Assembly (NCBI RefSeq): GCF_003573695.1
Contig: NC_039362.1
Coordinates: forward strand, 178,507,690-178,571,689
Direction of reading: 5' to 3'
DNA length: 64,000 bases
From: Papaver somniferum
Taxonomy: Eukaryota; Streptophyta; Magnoliopsida; Ranunculales; Papaveraceae
The translations under genes were made by a program, and so were the position numbers. Below, piece by piece: positions 43,577 to 55,180 of the stretch; position 1 is the first letter of the stretch; each line of letters begins with the position of its first letter. Under the pieces are notes generated by a model. The model made no database searches. It worked only from the letters and a program-made list of their open reading frames with translations, and was not told where the DNA came from.

Positions 43577-44451
43577 ATTAGATTAGCTGTTGAGTGTTTC
43601 AATTCAAGAAAAAAGTGTGGCCTGAAAGTTAATACTAGTTCTCCCTCCTAGCATATGCTCACAGGTGGAGTAGCAGCGAGCTTGAAGCGCTGAACAGTTC
43701 AGCGCCACAAAAATCACCTTCACAAAAATCACACGGATCATAAGAATCACAATATTTGATCTGATGGATGAAATTGGTTGCGCTGAACCAAACAACGTTG
43801 GACGGAGGTCCCAGCTGACGTGGGCTGCTAATCTAGCTGCTAGATTAGCACTCCCATATGACTTCGGAGGTATATCAAATTGAAAACCAAAAATCAAATT
43901 AATCATTAAATCAGTTTGAAATCAGAAGAGGAAGAATAACTAATCATAACTAAGTTTCAATGGTTCAAACACACAAATCTTTGAATTCAAAAATTACCTG
44001 AAACCGAAGTCTGGAACTTTAAATCTCTGAATCTAAAAACCTTACTTTATGAGATCTGATTATGGAGATATTTGAGTAAAGATGATTCTCGAATTTTGGC
44101 GGAAGTAGAGATGGTGATGTAGTGGAGGTGGTGTTGCGACGACGGCGACGATGAAGATGGTGGTGGTGGCTGTAGTGGCGACGGAGATGGAGAGAGTTTC
44201 ATTGGTTTTTCTCGAGTGAGAATAAAGAAGAAGTTGAAGTATAAGAAGTAAAGGTTAAAAATGGGATTATGTGAATTATTTTTCTATTCATAATTCCAGT
44301 TATGCCATTATGGGTATTTGTAAAGATTCATAAGAGTAGTTGTGATAGACCCATGAATAGTAGAGGTGTTTATAACATTCCCTTGTTAGTTTTTCCCTTT
44401 GCCTTGTTTTCCAACTAATCTACCAGCTAGCCTATATTTTCATTAAAAAAA

Positions 44452-45039
44452 ATGCCTATGATAACTGCATTTGTTTTCGGGGGTCATGCATTGTTCGTAT
44501 GTTCCAGAAGACGTGACGATCACGATGAGGGTCTAGAAACATACGAGAGGCGACTAGTCATACGTCAGCGGGAAACAATTCAGATACTAGAACGAGCTGC
44601 AGCACTTCGTCAAGCAAGTGCAGTACAGAGAAACTATGATCCCAGAGCTTTTGAAAACGAAATTATTAAAATAACCTTAAACAAAGACCATGTAGTCGAA
44701 TATGCTTTCGAGCAATCAGATAATGGTCTTAGTACGTCGGCATTAATTCACGGTTCGTGTGATGGATTATTAACTTCTTCGAGCGATACTCCATCTTCGT
44801 ATTATAACTGTGTTATTTGTTTGAAGAATTTCCATGATGTACACCAAAAGGATGGCGATGTTGACGATGTTGTTGATGATGAAAGTAATGATATAGTTAT
44901 GATCCGGAGGTGCAAACACATTTTTCATCTCGGTTGCACCCATCAATGGTTGAAGGACGGAAAATCAAAAGAAAAAAGATGCCCCATTTGTAGAGCCAAC
45001 ATCCCTGAATCTAAAATAGGCTACTGTACGGAAAGTTAG
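44452..45039 (+). CDS. RING-H2 finger protein (putative E3 ubiquitin ligase), copy 1
   Basis: This intronless 195-residue protein has a short hydrophobic start (residues 3-17), an Arg/Glu-rich stretch (20-70), and a C-terminal RING. Zinc ligands follow the C3H2C3 order: Cys120, Cys123, Cys154, His156, His159, Cys162, Cys177 and Cys180, with the Trp before the last pair (Trp166) and Pro178 typical of E2 binding. An acidic loop (about 133-147) lies between ligands two and three. The role would be transfer of ubiquitin from an E2 to a substrate; the substrate is unknown. The ATG is preceded by an A-rich run (aaaaaaaatgcc). All ligands are present here, in contrast to copy 2. Confidence 0.82.
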   Translation: MPMITAFVFGGHALFVCSRRRDDHDEGLETYERRLVIRQRETIQILERAAALRQASAVQRNYDPRAFENEIIKITLNKDHVVEYAFEQSDNGLSTSALIHGSCDGLLTSSSDTPSSYYNCVICLKNFHDVHQKDGDVDDVVDDESNDIVMIRRCKHIFHLGCTHQWLKDGKSKEKRCPICRANIPESKIGYCTES

Positions 45040-45204
45040 TGTTCGTATCCATAATCATTTTCTTTTGTGATTTTTTTTTTCTTTCATGCGGACCAACTAT
45101 AAAAGAATTAATTTACTAATTTTTTTGTATAATAGTCGTATAATAAATATTTTAGGAGCTGCATCCATCCATATGCAGGACCAGACTTTGGTTCTTATTT
45201 GAAT

Positions 45205-45306
45205 ATGTCTATACTAGCTGCATTTGCTTTAGCGGGTTGCATTTTCTTGGTGCATTGATCATATGTTCCAGAAGATGTGACGACCACGAGGGTCTAGAAA
45301 CTTATT
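45205..45306 (+). pseudogene. Truncated N-terminal RING gene fragment, copy 1
   Basis: 'atgtctatactagctgcattt' onward parallels the start of the RING gene (same order through 'tatgttccagaagatgtgacga' and 'gggtctagaaac') with a stop after about 18 codons. It breaks off after 'ctagaaac'. This is an older partial duplication, present in both large copies. Confidence 0.75.
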
Positions 45307-46471
45307 TTACATGCTGGATAGTAGTAACACAAGAATTCCTGATGCCTACATTGCAACGGTTTGAATCAAATTGATTAAAAGAAAGATAATAAAGTGATGT
45401 ACATAACTGACTCATATATACTCATCTCCTCTTGACACTCTCTCAATTCTCTCACGTGCGATACACAACACTCTTCACATGACTCATATGTCTGGCACAC
45501 ATACAACCAAGAATTAACCAACACTCATATGTTATTACCCTCCCTCAATCTTAGGTCGGCTGAAAGACAACCTGAGATTGCACACATACAACCAACACAT
45601 TAACCAGCAGGATTAACCAAACTGCAATAGAACTAGGTGAAAGTGTAGGACACACAAGAAAAGTAAACTCAGTTGGGGGTAGCATGATGAGCAGGCGATG
45701 TTGCAAGATATATTTCAGAACTAGTTGGCGTGGAAGAAACCATATGTGTATTGCGAATTGCAGCAGCAGAACTTGATGCAAAAGGAAGTAGTAGTTGCAA
45801 TTGCAGGTGAGAAATAGTACCAACAGGTATTGCTGAAACAAGCAGACCTCCATAGATATTGTTGAACATGACAGCATCATCAACATATATGGCAAAATAT
45901 GAACCAAATAGAACAACTGACAGCAATAGAGAAGGACAATCTTAAAAGAGGGTCCAAGTTTTACAACAGCTGATGTTGGATGAGTAATTGTTGGAGGTGC
46001 ACAAGAATCAGCAGTAGTTTCAGGAGGTATAGTAGTTTTCATAATAGAACACCCCAGCAATGAGTAATCAGCACCATGAGTTGTTGCAGGTGTAGAAGAA
46101 GTATTTGCAGTTGATATATGATGAGCACGCTAGACAGAAGTTCTTTGATAGACACTTGCGGCTCAATCTTAGGCACCACACTCAAAAAGAATAGAGAATT
46201 CCATACTTCATATATCTCCATACAGAGTTAACACATAGCGCTCCTACCAGATTTGCACATGTCTGTTAAAGTTGCTGAAAATATTGTTCTTACCACCAGC
46301 TGGACCTTGTCTTATTTAATTCACACAATAGATGAAGCAATTTATTGAAGAATCTATGTTGTACTCCAACATGACTTGTTTCATACAAACCAAAACAATG
46401 TGTCCTGCATAGTTGGAGTAGAAAACAAGCAGTGCCGACAACCACATTCTAACAGATTGTCGCCACCATTA
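45307..46471. other. Retroelement-like stretch with hairpin, unidentified
   Basis: There is no convincing gene. The minus-strand open frames are Ser/Thr/Ala-rich and may be relics. A stem (CAATCTTAGGT facing ACCTGAGATTG, 45546-45580) next to 'ttaccctccctc' recalls the edge of a Copia-type LTR, but no partner LTR is found. Confidence 0.35.
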
Positions 46472-46870
46472 CACTACACCAAATTCTCGGATTCGTAACA
46501 GAACTGAGCCGTTACTAAAACGGGTTGTAACGGCTCTTGCCTGTTGCAAAAGAGGGTATTACAAAATTTTGTAACGGCTTTGTGGCTTTACGAATTTGGA
46601 TTGGAACGACCCTCGTAAGAGGTCAGAGCCGTTACGAATTTGCCACGTGGTAACATCTCCGGGACGTTACGAATTTTATTTGTAACACCACTATCGTAAC
46701 CCTTCCTAGCCGTTACTACGTGGCATATTGTAACAACTTGTAGCCGTTACTACGTGGCATGTTGTAACAGCTTGTAGCCGTTACGAACTTTTTTGTAACA
46801 ACAAAAAATTACTGCAAGTCAACCTTGACCAGTTTTGACCAGGTCAAGGCTGACCGACAGTAATTTTTCC
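46472..46870. mobile_element. CACTA terminus of the GTAACGGC family, copy 1
   Basis: CACTACACCAAATTCTCGG starts at 46472, preceded by TTA. GTAACGGC-type motifs run to 46800 and then 'gtcaaccttgacc' and 'aaggctgaccgac', in the same order as the inverted right end of the 16085-20138 element. No opposite terminus of this family, with a TTA duplication, is visible in the window. Confidence 0.75.
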
Positions 46871-47224
46871 GCCGGAAATAAGCCGGAATTCAAAATTCAA
46901 TACCCTGCATGCACCTTTCTATACATTCATAACCACACTCAACAACAATTTCTTCAATAAACAAAATAACATTCATTCAATTCATTTTAGGTTCATATAA
47001 CAAAAGAACTGAAATGTCTCTAAGTACCAAACTTTTTTTGTTGTTGTTAAAGTATTAAATTTCTAAAGGAATACATGGAAGGTTCCAAATTTGTAAGGGA
47101 ACAAATACAAACTTACCAACTGCCTACAAAACTTGAATACATGGAACTTACAAATCTTGAAGCTCCTTTGTTCTCCACCCTTTCTGATGAAATAGAGCAT
47201 CATTCAAATAGCAACAACTAGTTA

Positions 47225-47289
47225 ATTATATCATTTGAAGGCTTGCTTTGTTGAAAGCTTGAGCATCAGAAAACTCAATGTAGGCAATC
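47225..47289 (-). pseudogene. Exon-like piece resembling an RRM, copy 1
   Basis: After acceptor 'ttttgcag' the minus strand reads RIAYIEFSDAQAFNKASLQM and then a stop. '[R]IAYIEF' resembles the RNP1 strand of an RNA-recognition motif. Only this piece is seen, and it is repeated at 55536-55600. Possibly a captured exon. Confidence 0.35.
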
Positions 47290-48027
47290 CTGCAAAATAC
47301 AACATGCATCATTATTATGACAAGTAAATAGCACTCGTATACTCTAACTGCCATAAGTAGCCTCAAGTAAGTCAAAGATAGACAATTTCAACACGATATT
47401 CCCAGCAAAAAAATTCAAGTGCGGTGTTAGTACGAAAAGAAAACAGAAACCATGAAACGAATGGTTCTTGGCTCAACATACCGGTGTTTGGCAGGAGGTT
47501 TACACATATAGCAAATAAATTTCTTCAATGATTATGTCTGTCTAATTAGCTTCCAATAAACAACTAAAGATTCAGAAATGCTCCATTATTTAATGGACCA
47601 TACACGTGTGCTTTAACACAACAACATTACATATTTCTGCAAGTTTCCTAAGGTAAATAGTTGGTGGAGGACAAGAACCGTTATACCTACTGATAATTAA
47701 GATAAAAGAAGAACATATCTAATTAATTAAACAACAACCAACCTTTTATGTTTTTTACAAAAGCATAAACTCTGCATACTTAATAAGTGGCTTGAAAATG
47801 CCTAATTGGTGACTCATCCAGATTAGCAGGTATAGATAAAAATAAAAAATCAAGGGCAAAAAGAAGAGGATGCTAGTAGAAGTTTTGAAGCTTATTATGT
47901 CTGTAATTGTCACTAAATCAAGCATGCTGCATGCCACACTATTTAGCAACCTGCACAATACAATGCACCCAGTAAATCCTTTTGAACTAGTGGATAATTC
48001 AACAATTCTATCTCGTAACTTATAAGA

Positions 48028-48320
48028 CAATACACCATTTTTAGGGATTCGCAACACAATCTGGACGTTGCTGACTGGGGTTGCAACAGCAGATCGACGT
48101 TGCAAAACACGACGTTGCATTTTTTTGCAACGACATAAGCTCCGTTGCGACTCTCGATCAACAACGGGGATTCGCAACGGAAACTGCCGTTGCAACGCTA
48201 TTCATTCGCAACCAAGGTACGCCGTTACTAAGCTGTTTCAAATTCCAGGAATACCCCTACCCGGAACTAAAATGTTATTGGTTCTGGTTCTAATTTAGCA
48301 ACAGATAGAAGACGTTGCCA
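48028..48320. mobile_element. CACTA-type terminus of the GTTGCGAATC family, copy 1
   Basis: CAATACACCATTTTTAGGG is followed by about a dozen GTTGC/GCAAC motifs. It matches the right terminus at 61900 (CACTACACCATTTTGAGGG when reversed) apart from a mutated tip. Confidence 0.7.
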
Positions 48321-49253
48321 ATATTTTGCAACCTAAAAAAAAAGGTCAAGTCTTCAATGACCTGGTCAAATCCATTTTCCCCCTGCAGTTACCCAGTTCC
48401 CCATATTCAGCATTCCACAGATGTACAAACTTTTACACATTCATTAACTTTCATTTACACATTCACCATTATGAAAAAAGAATTCTTCAATTGAAGGTAA
48501 CAACAAGTATGAATATTTGATACAAACTATGTCATTCATTTAATGAACATACACATAAATTACTTAGTTCCTAAGTTCAATTTGTATAAAGTTCAGAAAT
48601 TCCCAAGTTCTTCTAACTTAAATCTCTATAAGGAGAAATTACATTATAACTTACAAATCTTGCAGCTGCTAAGGGACCTAATGGCTGCTGCTTTGCTGCT
48701 TTGTTCTCCAACCTTTCTGATCTCACAACAGAGCATCATTCAATTAACCTACGAACAAAGCATCACAAATTCTTCCAATCAGATAACCAGTATGCTTATA
48801 AATCAATTGAAGTCAAAATCTAATAAAGAAATAATATGGCTGTGCAAGTATAAGCAGGCAATATCTGTGGAAATGATGAATATGGGGAACTGGATAAGTT
48901 TACATTGTCTCTAATCCTCCTTCCAATGACCTAGGTTAAAACAATGATAGATAAAAAGCTTGCGCATATAATTGGTGTTCTGTAAAAAAATTGAATCTGC
49001 ACCAGAATTTGGGCATCTTGTAATCCAGCTGAAGTCAGCCAAATCCTAAATTACACTGGTTTCTGTGATATATTTTAGGTCTGCACTAGCATCTTGTAAG
49101 CATAATACACAAAACTATCCCCTAAAACTGTTCTTGTTTTATTTAGTACAAAACTTCATTCCAAAACTGTTCTTGTTTTATTTAGTCTTGACTATACTAA
49201 AAATGAAAGTAAGAACTGGTGAACTACTAAAAAATTTAAGATATATGACATAC
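48321..49253. other. Interior of CACTA remnant, copy 1, unidentified
   Basis: AT-rich sequence with no domain I recognise. It is shared with 56641-57589 except for a 22-23 bp insertion in copy 2 near 57107. Confidence 0.5.
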
Positions 49254-49367
49254 CATGAGTCATCTTGGCCTCGATGCTGGAAACATCTTTATCATCATTC
49301 ACACGATCATAACCATAGCGAAGCTTCCATGAATGAGTCTGCACAACCGTACATATTTCACAATCCA
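49254..49367 (-). pseudogene. Captured exon of unidentified gene, copy 1
   Basis: On the minus strand an acceptor 'tttttcag' and donor 'gtatgtc' frame an open reading [20 protein letters not shown], followed by [11 protein letters not shown]. It looks like a genuine exon. The family is not recognised. It is repeated at 57590-57703. Confidence 0.45.
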
Positions 49368-49631
49368 CTGAAAAAAGGCAAGTATTTTGCTATCAGAACA
49401 ATATTGGGAAACAAGTTAGAATGTAACAAAGAGGTTTATTTATATTCAGAACCCACATAATAAACTCAACTTGCGGTAGATAGAGCGACCATTAAATCCA
49501 AAAACAATGTATACCTAGATTAAAAATGAAACCTTTACACCAACATTAATGGAACACAATAAAGAAACCCAAACCAAAATTTAGTGAAAATGAGACACAA
49601 TTAAGCATGATTTATGTTTCCAATCTGTCCT

Positions 49632-50112
49632 CCATCACCACTGTCCACCACCGCCAACAACCACCACCACCAACCACCACCAACGACCACCACAACCACC
49701 ACTGTCCATCACCGCCAACAAACACCACCACCGACAACCACCACCACCGCCGCCAACCACCGCCACTATCCACCACCGTCAACCGCCACCACTGTCCACC
49801 ACTACTGCCGCCAACCAGCACCACTGTCCACCACCTCTACCTCCCACCACCACCAACGACCACCACCACAACTACCACCGCCGCCGCCTCCACCAACTAC
49901 CACCATTTTCCACCACTTCCACCACCAACCACCACCACCGCCAATCAGCACCTCCATTTTCCTCCACCACCTCCGCCAACCACCACCTCCAACTACCACC
50001 ACCAACAACCAGCGCCACTGTACACCACCGACAACCACCACCACCGTCACCAACCACTACCACTTTCATCCACCGCCATCAATCACCTCCAGCAACCACC
50101 AATTCCACCACC
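49632..50112. repeat. CCACCN-rich low-complexity tract
   Basis: About 480 bp of irregular CCACCA/CCACCG repeats, starting exactly where large-copy homology ends. Long Thr/Pro/His- or Gly/Trp/Val-rich open frames are by-products of composition. Confidence 0.9.
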
Positions 50113-50116
50113 ATCA

Positions 50117-50958
50117 TCTAGAGGCAACTTGCTGAAAGTTGTCTCCAAATCTGGAGGCAACTTGCTGAAGTTGTCTTCAATAACGGAGGCAACTAGCTCA
50201 ATTTGTCTCCACATATGGAAGCAACTAGCACAAGTTGTCTCCAAAAAAATAAAAATTATACACAAATAAGGAACCTAGTGTGAGTCGAACTCACATCTTC
50301 TGACATATAGTCAGTTGTGCTACCATTTCACCACAGGTTCGCCACACCATCAGTGCTCAACCAACAATTCAAACCACCACCATACAACACCACATCCTAC
50401 ATCTCTGCTATTGCAACTCTACCTGCAACAACTTCATGACCACAACCGTCTACGCACACTTGCAACATGAGCCGATAGCTGCAGTCACTTCCATGCCCCT
50501 ACTCAAACACCATCAGCAACACACAAGCAGTAACAACTTTTTGTTCTGCTTTCAATGCCTGGATACATATTGATTTCCTTCTCAACTTACTAAGCATTCA
50601 TCTACCCTCTTGACTTTAAAGCATGAGCATCAGCAGCATAACCATCATCAACAACTCAACACAACCCTGTGTTGCCATTGGTCCACAAATTCGTCACGAC
50701 TACTCTAAGATATAGGTATAAGATAATTTTCGATGAATGAATGGACCCAAAAACATAACCAAGTTTCCTCGATGGAATCAAATAGCTCCAGTTGCCTCCA
50801 ATATGAAATCAACTAGCTGAAATTGCCTCCAAAAGTGAAAGAAACTTTCTCAAGTTGTCTCCAGAAAAAGGAAGCAACTATCTCAAGTTGTCTCCAATAG
50901 TGGAAGCAACTTGGTCAAGTTGTTTCCAAAATTGGAAGCATCTTGATGAGGTTGTACA
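50117..50958. repeat. 33-bp minisatellite in two clusters around a tRNA-like sequence
   Basis: Units of the form 'ggaggcaacttgctcaagtt' plus 'gtctccaaaa' repeat about four times at 50117-50250 and five times at 50785-50958. Each unit has facing GGAGGCAACT and AGTTGTCTCC arms and so can form a hairpin. Confidence 0.8.
50270..50340 (-). tRNA. tRNA-like sequence (probable pseudogene)
   Basis: The minus strand shows acceptor GAACCTG against TAGGTTC, a D arm with TGGTGAAATGGTAGCA, an anticodon-like stem (CTGA/TCAG) with loop CTATATG (candidate anticodon ATA) and a T arm TGTGA-GTTCGAC-TCACA. An A-A mismatch at the anticodon stem base, a 3-base variable region and one extra base before the acceptor argue that it is a decayed or organelle-derived tRNA. 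Confidence 0.4.
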
Positions 50959-52183
50959 GGGTTGCAATTACTTTACCTTCCCGACGGAACAGTTGTGATC
51001 AGTCAAGCAACTAACCACCAATTCCAACAAAACCAAAAGACATATACCAAGTTGCACGCACACAAGCAAAAACACAACCACAATCCCTTCACTTCGATTA
51101 ACAACATTTCTTATGAACATCCCTACATCTACCAACTGCTTCAGCCTCTTAGCATCAAACCAACATGTCCCATTTCATTTTCCTAGCATTCATCTACTCC
51201 ATTTCAGCTTCAGGCCGACTGCAGCGCCACACACAAACTGCAGCTTTTCATTGCACCTTCAATATCATTTCCTTACATACATCTATCTCATTGCATTCAG
51301 TATCTCATAATCATCAACCTGCTAACACCTGCAATTTGTGTTTGAAAATTAGGCATTCATGTAACCATTATCGAGCCAACACATCGTCCATTCTATCTTC
51401 ATTTCTCCTTAGCTTCAGAACTATCTCAGGTTCCCACTTCAATGAATATCAACAAAAACATAATTAACCCATAACCGAAACCATATTCATTTCATTGCAG
51501 CTTCATATCTGTCTCACAGTACCATCATCATTTCTGCAAACCTCATATTCAGTTCACTACTATAACCACCAAATCGAGGCATACACTCATTCATTGTTCT
51601 TGCTGAGTTATACCTGCAATTCAAACTTGAAAATCTCTAGTTTTGCAATCAACACAACCCACAAAATCCACCATATCTCTCTGAATCATCAGTCCCAAAT
51701 CTCATTCTCATCTCTGGAATCGATCAACTCCCTTGAACTCTGTATGTAATCAAAAGCAGATTCAAGACAACGCATTAACATCAACATCACCTGCATCTTC
51801 ACTAACCACCACCACAGCCGCTGCCACCAGACTCCAATTATAACACCACCAACAACCACCTACAAAACACAAGCATCTCTTCATACCACCTGCAATCTAC
51901 ATACAACCACTACATAAACCATTTCAACAAGCAAACAAACTTCAACCCATAAACCCTAGATTCAATTCTTCAATTTCATCTTCTCTGCTTACTATTCACC
52001 AGAACACCATTGTTGAAACTTCCAACACCAACGCTGCAACAATACCAACACCACCATACAAAACCAATACACGACCAAAACATTAACCCACCACTGTTAT
52101 TGACCCTATGAATTCAATAATAAAATTCACTGAATCGAATCTTCAACTCAAATCCACACGAAATCTGAATCTCGATTCGAAAT
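50959..52183. other. Spacer between the large copies, nothing recognised
   Basis: A CA-rich, CCACCA-sprinkled sequence. The final 200 bp ('agattcaattcttcaatttcatcttctc') look like a reversed 5' leader that runs smoothly into copy 2. No supported gene. Confidence 0.5.
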
Positions 52184-52762
52184 TATCAAATTGAAAACCA
52201 AAAATCAAATTAATCATTAAATCAGTTTGAAATCAGAAGAGGAAGAATAACTAATCATAACTAAGTTTCAATGGTTCAAACACACAAATCTTTGAATTCA
52301 AAAATTACCTGAAACCGAAGTCTGGAACTTTAAATCTCTGAATCTAAAAACCTTACTTTATGAGATCTGATTATGGAGATATTTGAGTAAAGATGATTCT
52401 CGAATTTTGGCGTAAGTAGAGATGATGATGTAGTGGAGGTGGTGTTGCGACGACGGCGACGATGAAGATGGTGGTGGTGGCTGTAGTGGCGACGGAGATG
52501 GAGAGAGTTTCATTGGTTTTTCTCGAGTGAGAATAAAGAAGAAGTTGAAGTATAAGAAGTAAAGGTTAAAAATGAGATTATGTGAATTATTTTTCTATTC
52601 ATAATTCCAGTTATGCCATTATGGGTATTTGTAAAGATTCATAAGAGTAGTTGTGATAGACCCATGGATAGTAGAGGTGTTTATAACATTCCCTTGTTAG
52701 TTTTTCCCTTTGCCTTGTTTTCCAACTAATCTACCAGCTAGCCTATATTTTCATTAAAAAAA

Positions 52763-53350
52763 ATGCCTATGCTAACTGCATTTGTTTTCGGGGGTCATGC
52801 ATTGTTCGTATGTTCCAGAAGACGTGACGACCACGATGAGGGTCTAGAAACATACGAGAGGCGACTAGTCATAGGGCAGCGGGAAACAATTCAGATACTA
52901 GAACGAGCTGCAACACTTCGTCAAGCAAGTGCAGTACAGAGAAACTATGATCCCAGAGCTTTTGAAAACGAAATTATTAAAATAACCTTAAACAAAGACC
53001 ATGTAGTCGAATATGCTTTCGAGCAATCAGATAATGGTCTTAGTACGTCGTCATTAACTCACGGTTCGTGTGATGGATTATTAACTTCTTCGAGCGATAC
53101 TCCATCTTCGTATTATAACTGTGTTATTTGTTTGAAGAATTTCCATGATGTACACCAAAAGGATGGCGATGTTGACGATGTTGTTAATGATGAAAGTAAT
53201 GATATAGTTATGATCCGGAGGTGCAAACACATTTTTTATCTCGGTTGCATCCATCAATGGTTGAAGGACGGAAAATCAAAAGAAAAAAGATGCCCCATTT
53301 GTAGAGCCAACATCCCTGAATCTAAAATAGGCTACTGTACGGAAAGTTAG
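52763..53350 (+). CDS. RING-H2 finger paralogue, copy 2, with one zinc ligand lost
   Basis: This is the same 195-residue frame as copy 1 with a handful of substitutions (for example I4L, R38G, A51T, A97S, I99T, D142N, H159Y, T163I). His159, the fifth zinc ligand, is Tyr because CAT became TAT near 53236, so the second zinc site should fail and ligase activity is doubtful. The rest of the RING is intact. The open frame is full length, which suggests either a recent duplication or retention as an inactive form. The sequence shows no promoter difference, since flanks are duplicated too. Confidence 0.75.
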   Translation: MPMLTAFVFGGHALFVCSRRRDDHDEGLETYERRLVIGQRETIQILERAATLRQASAVQRNYDPRAFENEIIKITLNKDHVVEYAFEQSDNGLSTSSLTHGSCDGLLTSSSDTPSSYYNCVICLKNFHDVHQKDGDVDDVVNDESNDIVMIRRCKHIFYLGCIHQWLKDGKSKEKRCPICRANIPESKIGYCTES

Positions 53351-53514
53351 TGTTCGTATCCATAATCATTTTCTTTTGTGATTTTTTTTTCTTTCATGCG
53401 GACCAACTATAAAAGAATTAATTTACTAATTTTTTTGTATAATAGTCGTATAATAAATATTTTAGGAGCTGCATCGATCCATATGCAGGACCAGACTTTG
53501 GTTCTTATTTGAAT

Positions 53515-53617
53515 ATGTCTATACTAGCTGCATTTGCTTTAGCGGGTTGCATTTTCTTGGTGCATTGATCATATGTTCCAGAAGATGTGACGACCACGAG
53601 GGTCTAGAAACTTATTT
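53515..53617 (+). pseudogene. Truncated N-terminal RING gene fragment, copy 2
   Basis: Same as 45205-45306 within the second large copy. Confidence 0.75.
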
Positions 53618-54782
53618 TACATGCTGGATAGTAGTAACACAAGAATTCCTGATGCCTACATTGCAACGGTTTGAATCAAATTGATTAAAAGAAAGATAAT
53701 AAAGTGATGTACAGAACTGACTCATATATACTCATCTCCTCTTGACACTCTCTCAATTCTCTCACGTGCGATACACACACACTCTTCACATGACTCATAT
53801 GTCTGGCACACATACAACCAAGAATTAACCAACACTCATATGTTATTACCCTCCCTCAATCTCAGGTCGGCTGAAAGACAACCTGAGATTGCACACATAC
53901 AACCAACACATTAACCAGCAGGATTAACCAGACTGCAATAGAACTAGGTGAAAGTGTAGGACACACAAGAAAAGTAAACTCAGTTGGGGGTAGCATGATG
54001 AGCAGGCGATGTTGCAAGATATATTTCAGAACTAGTTGGCGTGGAAGAAACCATATGTGTATTGCGAATTGCAGCAGCAGAACTTGATGCAAAAGGAAGT
54101 AGTAGTTGCAATTGCAGGTGAGAAATAGTACCAACAGGTATTGCTGAAACAAGCAGACCTCCATAGATATTGTTGAACATGACAGCATCATCAACATATA
54201 TGGCAAAATATGAACCAAATAGAACAACTGACACCAATAGAGAAGGACAATCTGAAAAGAGGGTCCAAGTTTTACAACAGCTGATGTTGGATGAGTAATT
54301 GTTGGAGGTGCACAAGAATCAGCAGTAGTTTCAGGAGGTATAGTAGTTTTCATAATAGAACACCCCAGCAATGAGTAATCAGCACCATGAGTTGTTGCAG
54401 GTGTAGAAGAAGTATTTGCAGTTGATATATGATGAGCACGCTAGACAGAAGTTCTTTGATAGACACTTGCGGCTCAATCTTAGGCACCACACTCAAAAAG
54501 AATAGAGAATTCCATACTTCATATATCTCCATACAGAGTTAACACATAGCGCTCCTACCAGATTTGCACATGTCTGTTAAAGTTGCTGAAAATATTGTTC
54601 TTACCACCAGCTGGACCTTGTCTTATTTAATTCACACAATAGATGAAGCAATTTATTGAAGAATCTATGTTGTACTCCAACATGACTTGTTTCATACAAA
54701 CCAAAACAATGTGTCCTGCATAGTTGGAGTAGAAAACAAGCAGTGCCGACAACCACATTCTAACAGATTGTCGCCACCATTA
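53618..54782. other. Retroelement-like stretch with perfect hairpin, copy 2
   Basis: This is the counterpart of 45307-46471. Here the stem is a perfect 11 bp (CAATCTCAGGT / ACCTGAGATTG, 53857-53891). Confidence 0.4.
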
Positions 54783-55180
54783 CACTACACCAAATTCTCG
54801 GATTCGTAACAGAACTGAGCCGTTACTAAAACGGGTTGTAACGGCTCTTGCCTGTTGCAAAAGAGGGTATTACAAAATTTTGTAACGGCTTTGTGGCCTT
54901 TACGAATTTGGATTGGAACGACCCTCGTAACAGGTCAGAGCCGTTACGAATTTGCCACGTGGTAACATCTCCGGGACGTTACGAATTTTATTTGTAACAC
55001 CACTATCGTAACCCTTCCTCGCCGTTATTACGTGGCATATTGTAACAACTTGTAGCCGTTGCTACGTGGCATGTTGTAACAGCTTGTAGCCGTTACGAAC
55101 TTTTTTGTAACAACAAAAAATTACTGCAAGTCAACCTTGACCAGTTTTGACCAGGTCAAGGCTGACCGACAGTAATTTTT
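54783..55180. mobile_element. CACTA terminus of the GTAACGGC family, copy 2
   Basis: Same as 46472-46870 (CACTACACCAAATTCTCGG, preceded by TTA). Confidence 0.75.

Larger units (their letters stand above)
43873..49631. repeat. Large direct duplication, copy 1
   Basis: These 5759 bp match 52184-57967 nearly base for base. The copy starts TATCAAATTGAAAACC and ends CAATCTGTCCT. It contains a RING-H2 gene, a truncated RING fragment, a hairpin-bearing retroelement-like stretch and two CACTA-type left termini. Sequences outside the copies do not match each other. Confidence 0.93.

Noticed and set aside
45551..46221. Minus-strand open frames as a gene, repeated at 53862-54532
   Set aside because: They have no recognisable domain, their composition is hydrophobic or Ser/Thr-rich, and one overlapping frame differs between the copies through an early stop; conservation between copies is explained by the recent duplication.
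49607..50269. Long Thr/Pro/His-rich and Gly/Trp/Val-rich open frames on both strands
   Set aside because: These are by-products of the CCACCN low-complexity tract; several frames are open at once.
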